Origin: Tetraselmis striata | Lineage: Eukaryota > Chlorophyta > Chlorodendrophyceae > Chlorodendrales > Chlorodendraceae | Length of the DNA: 64,000 nucleotides | Direction: 5' to 3' | Assembly: GCA_006384855.1 (NCBI GenBank) | Contig: VCJN01000391.1 | Span: 1 to 64,000, forward strand | Shown: in pieces, positions 55,193 through 64,000 of the stretch | Layout of the letters: every line of letters starts with the position of its first letter | How positions within the stretch are numbered: position 1 is the stretch's first letter | Made by a program: the position numbers and the translations under genes | Notes under the pieces: generated by a model | The model's input: the letters and a program-made list of their open reading frames with translations, nothing else | Database searches by the model: none | What the model was told of the DNA's origin: nothing

Positions 55193-56002
55193 ATGTGTTG
55201 GATGAGCAAGCGGCCGCTCGCCTTGATGCACTCACCAAGTTCCGAGCCAATAAGGTTGATGACCTCGGCCCAGCTGGCTTCCCCCAAAAAGTTCCAGGAT
55301 TTGTTCAAAGATTCTAATCGCTCCGGTCCTTTGATGGTCTTGCTGACCCCTCCCTCCTACCAGATGGGGGGCCATGAGATCCGTCGATTGCCTCACCCCA
55401 ATACCGGTTAGAGAGCACATATCGCGGCCACCAACACCAACATCACGAGTGAGGCGTACCGCATCAAGAACTAGATGCCGGACTTGGTGATCTCCTTCTT
55501 CATCACGGAGTTTGCTCTTCTAGCATGTACTCCCGAGCTTCTCGCGATTTCCGCTCCATTTATTTCTGATGAGGAGTTGTGGATATCGATGAAGGAAAAA
55601 TATCGATCCCACATATGACTTTTTCTTCATTGTGTGAGCTATTAACCCGAATCGGTTTTTTTGACACCTCAGGCCGAGGAACTTCATGTGATGCCCAAGG
55701 GCGAAGACAACTATAGTAAATATGATGCAGTATATTGTAACATGGTTACATGGAGATTTGCAATACTTGCATCGTGGAGCATGGCGGCTTCAAGGCCTCC
55801 GCGACAAGAAAAATTCGTCGCGGACGCCATGTCGGAAGTTGGTGTCAAAAAGGCAACAATGTTCATTGCCGACGCGCTTTTTGGAGCTGGCTCGCACACA
55901 TGGGACTCGAAGAATGATGCATGGGGCACGGACGACTTCAACGACGTGTTTGCTCTCGCCATGCAAGATACCCCCCCCCCCCCCCCCCCACCTCCGTGCT
56001 GA
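55193..56002 (+). pseudogene. Broken ORF of unknown family, with two in-frame TAG codons
   Basis: One frame runs from 55193 through TAG at 55409-55411 and TAG at 55472-55474 to a TGA at 55616. The same phase reopens at 55661 and runs to a C run at 55971-55989. A short companion frame just upstream reads DEQAAARLDALTKFRANKVD. Pieces such as FVADAMSEVGVKKATMF are protein-like. I do not recognise the family. It could be part of an unclassified mobile element. Confidence 0.4.
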
Positions 56003-57249
56003 CCATGGTGCGTAGATGCCGGTGCTTTCATTTATCTGTTGAGTTCCGAATTTTCCCGCGCACGCAATTGAATATTTGACTGGATCTTCTGATTCTACAC
56101 TGCTCTCGATGGTTGCCATTTCTTCATTCACCTTTCGGACCCGCGGCTTGAATCCGCAATCACAGCCGTTCATAAACCAGCGGAGGACCTTTTCGTCTTT
56201 GACGTCCTTATTTTGGGCGAAGATTGCGGGATGAGGATGGGCAGTTCTTGGCGTCACGACGCTGAAATTGAAATTGAAATTAATTACAACGTGCGAGTCT
56301 GCAGCTCTCCACCGCCCGGACTAAGTTGCTCTTAGGGCCTGCCATCCGTAGCCATAGTAGGGAACACATATAGTGTAATTACAGGTCAAGCTTCGTCTTC
56401 TTTCGTTTCCAAGCCAAGCCTCCTTCCATCACGTGATCAATAGCTGTGTTTTCTCGGACAACAACGGGTAGTCGCCAATACGAGCGACTCCCGCTAATTG
56501 GAAGTACGGGGATTACGAATGCAGCACTCGATCCGTCCCCGAAAAGGTTTTCATGTACATTGGTAATGCAACGGCACCGCGCAATCTTCGGTCGTCGTGC
56601 GGCTTGGCTCTCCCTGCCGCCATCGTTGAAAGTTTCCCGCAGGTCGAGGGGCTGATCGCCCCACCACGCCGGTTGTGGCGGTCCGCTGGCCTCGGCCGCG
56701 GTCCGCCGATGCTGCCTCCATCTCGCCCGCATGACCTCGTGCGGTAGGATCCCCAATGGAGTCTGGAGGGGGGAAGGCGCCCCCCCCCCCCCCCCCCCCC
56801 GCGCCCCCTCCCCCGGTGGTCGCTCCGTGGTCGGCATGCCGATCATGCTCGCCCGCGCGCCGCTCGCCTCCGCATCGCGCTCGTTGTAGCCGCCCGTCCA
56901 GGGTCAGCAGATCGAGCCAACCGCCAGGTGACTCCTACATGGCTGCGACGACTCCTTCATGGCACACCGGCTCATGTCTCCTGGCCCCCGAGTCGCTGCC
57001 ATGCCCGGCCTCTCCGCCCGCCCCGACTGCCCACCCCGCTTTTAAGTGCCGGGCTCTTGTCTCCTCGCGCTCGCCGCCCTCGCCCATTCTCACGGGACGG
57101 TTGAGGGTTTCCCGGGTGTTCCACACGGCGGCCGCAGGGCGCCGCAGAACACTCCGCTGTACTAGGCCGAAATCATTCGAATGATTCACAAGTGGAACAC
57201 ATACGGGTACGCATGTTCTTCTGCATGCCGGTCGCGGGTCGTACCGAGG
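56003..57249. other. Region without recognised gene
   Basis: Includes a C run at about 56781-56800 and GC-rich open frames around it that are likely artefacts. A minus-strand frame at 55790-56257 (AIFAQNKDVKDEKVLRWF) is protein-like but unidentified. Confidence 0.4.
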
Positions 57250-57480
57250 TACGATAATACGATTTTATTTCGAACAGCCCTCGCGAGTAGGCTACCCCCG
57301 TCCGAGTTGTACAAACCCCCCTCCCCACCCGTGGGCGGATCTCGGAGAGGCCGACGCAATAAGGCCGAGATCGTCCATGGATTATTTTTAGCAGCCCCCC
57401 GTACAAGGATGCTGCCCATCGGCGCCAACAAATGCTACCGGGACTACGATTATTATTTGAAAAGCCCCCCGTAGGGCTCC
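57250..57480. repeat. Three diverged units around ATTATTT…AGCCCCCCGTA
   Basis: Units near 57255, 57375 and 57440 each hold TACGAT or GATCGT, then (A)TTATTT, then CAGCCC/AGCCCC and a GTA step. On minus they give peptides of the type YGGLLKI. Confidence 0.5.
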
Positions 57481-57914
57481 CCGGTCGTCGCGTGATCCAA
57501 GGACCCGCCACAACCGGCCACCCCGCTCTGCCCCCTACCGCCGCACCCAGCCAGGCACGGGTTTTAGGGATTTCCATCGCCCATGACGTGTAGGTGGGGT
57601 AGCGCCGCCATACCTGCTGCACCCACGACCCTCCGCTCCTGGTGGGCCGGTGCTCGGCGGCGGGCGCCACGACGGTGAGTACTACCTCTACGCCCGGAAG
57701 CCTCCGCCCAGCCAAGAAGTATCAGGTACTAGACGTACTGCCTTGCAATCCGTATAGTATCGTCAAGCCGGTGCGTGTTCACATCCCTTGATCCATCCGT
57801 CTAGGGCGGGGGCTTCCTAACGTAGAGTTATTACTCAGCGTTTCGTGGAACGTAGCCGGCTTGTTTTTAGCATCACTCTGAGCCGGATTTGCCTTTCAAG
57901 GTTCCGCGCTCATC

Positions 57915-58471
57915 ATGCTCGGCCACTTTAAAGACATCGCGAAGTTGAAGGGCGGGAACATACATACCGTGAACAAGTACCAAAACGCCTATCACGCTCT
58001 TTTCCAAACACTTGAAGATGGCGGCAACAGAAGGGACAACATTAGTCGACGTCACAACCGGAACCGAGACAACTGCGGTGCCTGAGGAATGCAACCCGGG
58101 TGACATAACATTGCGGTAAATTATAAAAATCAACGTCTCGTGCGGTTTGCCACGCCTTCTGTTCGCTGCGGCCTTTTGTGTGTGGTGGGACGACTGAATG
58201 CATCCGGATCACTTGTTCCCACACTGGAAGTTGAAGACGATCCTCATTCCCAACCAGAGAACGCAAATCGCTGAGTTGAAGTCCAGGATGACCTCATGGT
58301 TCAAAGAGAAGCCATAGGATGAGACTCATAGACTGCGTCCAGATGACTTCGAGACGAAGTGGCGGAGTCTACCCATGCCAATGACCGTTGAATAGGAGCA
58401 AGAAGAACGTGCAGCGGCGGAGAACGGGAGGCTTGAGGCGGCAGAGCTCCGAGGGGATTATGTGGTCGATT
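57915..58471 (+). pseudogene. Broken ORF of unknown family with two in-frame TAG codons
   Basis: The ATG near 57915 opens MLGHFKDIAKLKGGNIHTVN, continuing to about 58083. After a break another frame reads HWKLKTILIPNQRTQIAELK, then TAG at 58315-58317, a further open part, TAG at 58393-58395, and a Glu/Ala-rich helical tail ending at 58471. I do not recognise the family. Confidence 0.4.
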
Positions 58472-59063
58472 AGTACACTTTTCCACAAATTAGCCGCCCA
58501 TATGTTTTGTCCCAACTTATTTTACGGAGTTTCAGCCCCCGACGGCACAAACTACTTGTAATCACGTTTCCTTCACTCTTTTGATTTGTCCGTGGTTGCA
58601 CGGAATTGTTTCCCCGACTACTTGGCACAAATGAACCAACCGGCATTCATGTTAGCTATCAATCCTACTGCTGGCCCCAAACCCTAATTTAGACCTAACC
58701 ACAATGCACGCGTGCCTCGGTGCAAAATAGGTTGCTTTACTGCTGCTGGCGGGAAACATGGCCGAGTCCAAGTCGAATCCGATGATGCATACTGCGTCTT
58801 GTTTGCAGAGTTTCTTCGGGCGGAGGTGTGTGTGTTGGTTGGGGGAGAGGGGGGGGGGGGGGGCGAGGTCGCAGTCGCGGGGAGCACGATGTGTGCTTGG
58901 GCTTCGGTTTTTCCGCTTCTCGGGAGTCCACAACGCTTCCCGCGGGTACTCGTCCCGCATAAAATACCGCGAACAAATCCCGAAATATTGGCTGGGCGCA
59001 TCACGGCGCGTAAGGATTACTATTTTGCACTGCAGCGCCGCCGCGTCATTCAGCGCCTGCTTG

Positions 59064-59131
59064 TAAGGATATGTACCACACAAATCCCCATGTGAGTACC
59101 CAGTGCCTGGTGCGTTTTGCGCGGTATCCTT
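59064..59131 (+). repeat. 68-bp direct repeat, copy 1
   Basis: Matches 59327-59394 with one or two differences. The unit begins TAAGGATA and ends TATCCTT(A), so its own ends are inverted. Confidence 0.9.
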
Positions 59132-59137
59132 ACAGAT

Positions 59138-59184
59138 GGTGCTTCTAGGCACGCATTGGATCCGGGTTCGATCCCGCGGAGAAA
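59138..59184 (+). other. tRNA-like 3' half with RNA polymerase III B-box
   Basis: GGTTCGATCCC (59165-59175) is a perfect B-box and T-loop, inside a short T-stem (CGGG…CCCG). The 5' tRNA half is missing. It lies between the two 68-bp repeats and may be part of a tRNA-derived SINE-like element. Confidence 0.45.
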
Positions 59185-59326
59185 CATATAATATGATATG
59201 ATATCCCGCAATGTTGGACGACCCGGCCAATGCGGATCGCCACCGAACCCAAGCCGAAACGTTGCTGGAGGAGGTCCCCCATCCTATGGTGGTGGTGGTG
59301 GGGGGGGGGGGGGGGGGGGGGGAGTG

Positions 59327-59394
59327 TAAGGATATGTACCACACAAATCCCCATGTGGGTACCCAGTGCCTGGTGCGTTTTGCGCGGTATCCTT
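59327..59394 (+). repeat. 68-bp direct repeat, copy 2
   Basis: Partner of 59064-59131. Directly preceded by a G run (59299-59322). Confidence 0.9.
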
Positions 59395-59873
59395 TTGGCA
59401 GCCTTAGCTCGCCAGACATACCCTCAGGTTGGCTTGCATTATCATATTGCGGTGCAAAAAGGTCAGGCAGAGCGTGACCTATCTGCGACACCTCAGGAAC
59501 TTGCTGCTCATGAGGAATATGTTCAGCAGGGTTATGTTCCATTCTGCATATTTAGCAGGTATTGTCAGCAGACTAGAAGAACTAGCCTACATGAAAGGCA
59601 TATAGTTGTAAAAGAAAAGCTGATCAATTTTGTGGAGGTACTTTCTACAACTCTCTACAATCTGATCAAGTTTCTGGTGCATGTCATCATTAAAGTAAAT
59701 TAATCTCGTTATCGTAACTGTTGAATATGGTGTGGAACAATTTTCGCCACAATATATATTTTTATGGTAACGTATCACTGTGGTCGGTTCCCGCTCTCGA
59801 GTTGACGCGACCACATGATAGTTTGAGTCAGCCCTTCTGGGTACCAACCGATAAAACAAGCCGGAAGGGACAA

Positions 59874-60215
59874 TCATACATTCATGGCAAAAATCGTAAT
59901 ACGAAACTTAGGAGGGCATGGGCTGATATCTTTGGTTCGCTGTGGGATGTTGTCATCAGTTAAACCCACATGTTGTTCAGTGATAAGGCGCAAATGGTAT
60001 TCTTTCACTGTAAGGTTCAGCTGCGGCCGACAAACTTTATTGAGTGCTGCGTCCATGGCCGTTTCATGTGGATTCATCCGAGTATATGGTATCCAGTAAA
60101 AGTCCCGTGCCAAATGCGAATATGATACGATTGCAACGTCGAGTTGCTTGTCGACGTTATCAGCTGGCGTGTTATGCAGAACGACAGCCACATATGTTAG
60201 TGGCGATTCAGCCAC
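59874..60215 (-). pseudogene. Retrotransposon gag domain fragment (gypsy type)
   Basis: A 113-codon open frame. Residues about 36-95 (ARDFYWIPYTRMNPHETAMD then LNLTVKEYHLRLI) fit the retrotransposon gag domain found in Ty3/gypsy elements, where a W/F-rich helix is followed by x-SV-x-EY-x-x-x-F/L. There is no zinc knuckle downstream. It is on the same strand as, and 5' of, the gypsy pol fossil at 51.7-53.5 kb, though 6.4 kb away. It could be the displaced gag of that element or belong to another. Confidence 0.5.
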
Positions 60216-61428
60216 ATATGTTCGTGGTTGTTCATCTCCACTCTTGGAGGAGTTATCATCGCCAGCCCGAGTTGGGTGACTGCGCTTATTGTTTTATTTG
60301 TCCGCAGCTGCCATTCTTGGCAACGATATTGTTCAGAATATGATTGTCATAGTCAGGATTCAACCTGTTGGATATGGTTGCAATTGCAGGCCTCGGTGGG
60401 CTCAATATAATTTGATTATTGTATTATTCGACGCAACAGTACATGATTGCTGAGAGTATGCCGACGTTCTATTTTTGTTATGTTGTCGAGACAAGACGGT
60501 GGGGGAATGAGGTGAGGTCAGGGTGGGAGTGGCTTACCTGAAAGGCCACTAACCTCAATTCGACTCACCCAAGAAAAAGAAGAGTGACGCTCCGCTTTCT
60601 ACTAGCAGCGTCGCGCCTCGGTAATCTGAAAGCTCCGGGTGAGAAGGTATAGCGTCGAGGTGGCGCAAAAGATAGTAGGTGTATATATGGTAAGCTTCCG
60701 CCTTATGAAAGGGCGGAGTTATGTTGCACTCGACTCGGTGGCCGAGAAGGTTCGTGAATATGGTGCTGCCTCTTGGCAGGATGTTTTCGAAACGGTACAC
60801 GGCAGGGTGGCTGCCTATTATAGTTCGCGGCGGGGTAATTGCCGGCGCCCGCGGTGGTTACTCTACATGCGCGTATAGTATGGTGGTACGAAGCTCGCGA
60901 GGGAGCGATCGAGTAGGTAGAAGCACCAAATTTGAGGAAAGCTGCGCGTGGTGGAGAAGGTGAGTGCTATTCCAGTGTTGTGATGGTGGAGTACCATCTG
61001 AATACATGCCGACAGGCGCCGTGCCTGATATGTCAGGCGGCGGAGTGTGGCCGGCAGGGCGCGGGAGCAGCCCGTCATCTGACGGGCGCGCGCTTCGCGC
61101 CCAATATGCTATGATGATTAGGGCTAGTGAGGGTATAGGATATATCCTCACACTGCTGCACCACCAGTTGCGCTCTGCAGCGCCAGTGGCGCTAAGAGGG
61201 TTCTGCTTAAATGCAGGCCTTTTCCTTCCCCAGGACTTTCCGTGCATTTTCTGGACGCTCTCCCTGTAACCAAAATGAACCACCAGTTGCTCCGCTACGT
61301 GTAAGGTTGATTCATTACACAGGTACGGGTAGCTCAGCATGTGATAACGACAATACACAGTCCGACAGCAATCGCCCAAACGACTGGCATCGCGTTGGGC
61401 CAGGGCATGACCGCGAGCTACACGGACG
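60216..61428. other. Region without recognised gene
   Basis: Open frames at 60639-60878 (+) and 60555-60800 (-) overlap and neither has a known domain. ATTCAGCCACATATGTT-like repeats lie near 60186-60220. Confidence 0.4.
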
Positions 61429-61962
61429 ATGGCAGACGGCGCGCCGCCGCCGGGCCGCCCGCGCACCCGAGAGGAGGCCACAGCTCGCCCCCCCGTCCTG
61501 CATGTGCGGCGCATCCGCCAGCCAGCGCCCGCACATGGGGCGCCTGCCCCGGCAACATCAGTTCTGGTACAGCGGGACACCAACAGGCGCTTCTCCGGTG
61601 CTGCCCGTGGGCCCCGGCGCCCGGTTGCTGCCGGCGGGCACGCCACGCGCAACGAGGTGCTGGCGAAGCTGTAGGGTGACCTGCTCGCTGCCAAATGCGC
61701 AGCGGCCGAGTACCAGCGCGCGCGGCGGGACATCGAGGAGCAACTCTTGGCGGCTCGCGCAGAACTGCAGCGGACTGGCGACAGCCAGGTCGCTCGGGAG
61801 GTCAACACGCTGCAGCGCCACGCTGCCAAGCGTGACGCGCTGCTCGCCGAGAAGAACAGCGTGTTGAACAATACCCTGACCGTGCTCGCACGAGCGCAGG
61901 AAGGCAAGCATTGCGGCTATTCAGTCGCATCTCGGCCATATCATCATGTGCCAGCGGCATGA
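61429..61962 (+). pseudogene. Coiled-coil ORF with one in-frame TAG, family unknown
   Basis: One frame from ATG 61429 to 61962, interrupted only by TAG at 61672-61674, in the context AKL-stop-GDLLAAK where Gln would suit a coiled coil. Residues after the TAG are heptad-like (RRDIEEQLLAARAELQRTG; AKRDALLAEKNSVLN). It may be the 5' part of the broken gene that continues at 62.4-63.8 kb. Confidence 0.45.
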
Positions 61963-62442
61963 CCGCGAGATCGGGCTGGAGGTGGAGGAGGCCCTTCAGC
62001 CGCCTAACAAGCGGATGCTCACCCTGCCCCTCGAGCTTACCCCCGGGCAGCCAGCGAGTTGGTGGAGCAGGTCGCTGGCGTGCTGGAGGAGGGCGCGGAT
62101 CGGGCGGCCCTTGCATGAAGAGGGGGAGCGCATGCAACGGAGGGTGGCGGACAGGCTGTCAGCGGAGTTTAAGCCGCCACATCCGGAAGGGACTTTTGCT
62201 ATGGACGGTGCTGCAAGGCGGCAGTGGGGGGGGGGTGGGGGGGGGGGGGGGGGGGTAAAAGGACGAGGTGGAGACCCACTGGAGTGCGGAGCGGGGGAGT
62301 GCCTTCAGGGCTAGAACTCGGTCTAGTGAGAAAGATGCCGACAGGCGGGCTTTGAGGATCTTGTGCCAGAAACTTGATCCTGTAAAAGGAAGACATGTCG
62401 CTATGACAAGGTCTTTGCTCGATATACCCTTCCCCCAGTTGA

Positions 62443-62997
62443 ATGTTAATGCATCCACTGGAGGTATTAGGGGGTTCAGGAATGAGCTCACGGAGCATCT
62501 CCCTGCAAGTGGTGGCTGGCAAGGTGGTGTCAGCGAGCGCTCGCATCAAGGATTCGGTGGCTGGCAAGATATGGGACCTCAAGCAGAGCGGCTACCAGCC
62601 CAGCTACGAGCTGGAACCCCCCCCCCCCCCCCCCCCCCCACCCCCCGCCCATGTGCGAGGCATGTTAGATTCTGCTGGAGCATACAGGCAGGGGGTGAAG
62701 CAGACCACGGGTGTGACGAAGGTGGTGTGCTACGACAGCGTGGACAACAATAGCTTGCTAGGCAACAACCCAGCGCTGTTGTACGAGGGGGACGACTGCT
62801 ACGGCATGCTGGCGGAGAAGGGCAAGCCATTCTTTGATGGGCTGAGCTACATTGGCAAGCATGGGGCGGAGCTGGACGATGGCACACGTGTGCCAGTGTG
62901 GCTCACAGAGGCGGGAGGGACAACAAATATCAGAATGCCAGCGGAGGCCAATGCGGATGCTCCGCGGAGAGGGGTTGCAATTGCTGCATGGGCCTGA
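62443..62997 (+). pseudogene. Unrecognised ORF with internal polyproline C run
   Basis: 184 codons open from ATG 62443. The first part reads VVSASARIKDSVAGKIWDLK, then a C run (62619-62639) read in frame as Pro, then VTKVVCYDSVDNNSLLGNNP and KPFFDGLSYIGKHGAELDDG. The protein reads well but I know no family. The frame is lost at 62998. Translation continues sensibly in another phase (62898-63260), so the locus is frameshifted or has an unseen intron. Confidence 0.45.
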
Positions 62998-63809
62998 CGA
63001 CGCACTTTCACAAGACATGGGCTGAGTTGCAGCTGGAGGACGTCATGTCGTGGAGGGAGCTGGAGTGGCAAATCATGGCCTCTCACAGCTTTGTAAAGTG
63101 GAATGTGGACAAGCCCTACAAATGCCTCTGTTGCAACAAGCAGATCAACATGCATGGAGACCACCCCTCCATGAAAACCAAGAATGGCAGGCGGGAGTGG
63201 CAGACGCTGCACTTTGCTCAAGGGGATGCACCCTTTCCATATTCATATTATACAGACTAAAAACTACATTGCATTGAAGCCCTCCCTGCTGCACGTTGTT
63301 GCGAAGCGGAAGACCACGGATCTGCTTCACACCAACCTGCGCATCACTGCGGGGTTGTATGGGTATACATCTTAGCGGCACTGCGGCAGCAGTGAAGAGA
63401 GCCTGGCAGCTTTGCCGGAGTGGATGAAGTCGGCCATGTCCATCACGGTCAACTCCAAGAAGCCGCAAACCAAGAAGCAAGACTTTCTCAGCATCGGGCA
63501 GAAAAGGAGTCGTTCATCGGGGAGGAGTGCATCAAGCTGGTGGGCAAGTACGAGCAGCTGCTGGACCACATCAAGCTCAAGACAGTCAGCCCGGCGGACG
63601 AGGTCAATGCACATGCCGCGTGGAGCCTGTGGCGGCAGCAATGGACACTGCTGCTCAAGCCTGTGGACCCATCCATGCAGCCGGGCGATGCCAGCCTGCC
63701 CGCAATGCACCTGCGTGTTGCTCGCGCAACGGAGGTGAAGGTGTTGGCTGAGGCGTTCGTCAAGGCATTTGTGAATGCTGCTGATGAGTATGATGATGCT
63801 ACAGTTTAG
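62898..63809 (+). pseudogene. Continuation of the same locus: zinc-ribbon-like part and helical C-terminus, broken
   Basis: The first frame (to 63260) gives TTHFHKTWAELQLEDVMSW and a Cys pair motif KCLCCNKQINMHGDH. A shift leads to ALKPSLLHVVAKRKTTDLLH, a TAG at 63373-63375, then ALPEWMKSAMSITVNSKKPQ in the same phase. Another shift leads to 63488-63809 with ECIKLVGKYEQLLDHIKLK, NAHAAWSLWRQQWTLLL and stop TAG. The series reads as one decayed protein with an N-terminal coiled coil, a zinc-binding centre and a helical end. The family is unknown to me. Confidence 0.45.
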
Positions 63810-64000
63810 TGTCACATCTTACAATGCCGCATCCCTAACTACATCACCGGTACGCTGACCTGCTTAACTATGGATGCCATGGATCTGAGCACGTGCACTC
63901 TTAAGCTAAGGATGCATTAAGAGAGGCACCAGCATGCATCCTGCCACCATGGTTGGGCAGGCATACAAATTTGTGAAAGTCAGAACCCACCATCAGGGGG
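63810..64000. other. Right-end flank
   Basis: No gene seen in the last 190 bases. Confidence 0.5.

Noticed and set aside
56756-57184. Proline-rich 142-codon frame
   Set aside because: Spans a C run in GC-rich sequence, with no recognisable feature downstream.
58652-59542. 296-codon frame on minus across the 68-bp repeats
   Set aside because: It crosses both 68-bp repeats, a tRNA-like piece and two G runs, so it is most likely a chance frame over repeated DNA.
1-64000. CRISPR array, rRNA operon or prophage
   Set aside because: No regularly spaced direct repeats, no rRNA-like sequence and no bacterial gene organisation; the window is eukaryotic nuclear DNA.

Overview
This window is nuclear DNA of a green alga (core Chlorophyta; I cannot name the genus). 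Five lines of evidence support this. (1) There are GC-rich, many-exon genes with GT-AG introns. (2) A nuclear gene encodes a plastid-type ribosomal protein bS16 with an N-terminal extension. (3) There is a plant-type DYRK kinase. (4) A chloroplast-targeted protein resembles the photosystem II assembly factor LPA3. (5) TGTAA polyadenylation signals typical of green algae follow three of the genes. No rRNA, CRISPR array or bacterial operon was seen.

Host genes, left to right: a partial BED-finger/Tudor-like gene (108-682, -); an unrecognised coiled-coil gene (about 7.5-8.55 kb, -); the large subunit of ribonucleotide reductase (9896-13513, +, six exons, 833 aa); plastid ribosomal protein S16 (21226-21594, +); a plant-type DYRK kinase (22192-27226, -, convergent with S16); a complete NUP98-NUP96 nucleoporin precursor (39603-46722, +, 13 exons, 1871 aa); and the LPA3-like gene (46908-49164, -, convergent with NUP98-96). 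These are ordinary housekeeping genes with unrelated jobs: dNTP synthesis, plastid translation, signalling, nuclear pore and photosystem assembly.

The space between them is full of decaying mobile elements. A Ty1/copia element lies at 1.3-4.1 kb. A DIRS-type reverse transcriptase/RNase H element lies at 17.3-20.8 kb between diverged direct repeats. Two gag-plus-tyrosine-recombinase elements stand back to back at 28.0-31.2 kb (-) and 31.4-36.3 kb (+). Each is bounded by its own direct repeats and neither has a visible reverse transcriptase. A LINE-type endonuclease remnant lies at 37.1-37.75 kb. A 1-kb element with terminal inverted repeats and a perfect internal 28-bp hairpin lies at 38.1-39.15 kb. 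A fossil Ty3/gypsy pol is at 51.7-53.5 kb (-), and a separate gypsy gag fragment is at 59.9-60.2 kb (-).

The right third (49.2-64 kb) is poorer in recognisable genes. It holds dispersed repeats, broken reading frames of unknown family and many long G or C runs. The most interesting material is the pair of tyrosine-recombinase elements without reverse transcriptase, next to a reverse-transcriptase element without recombinase. The terminal architecture of the first of the pair looks like the split direct repeats of PAT/Ngaro/TOC elements.
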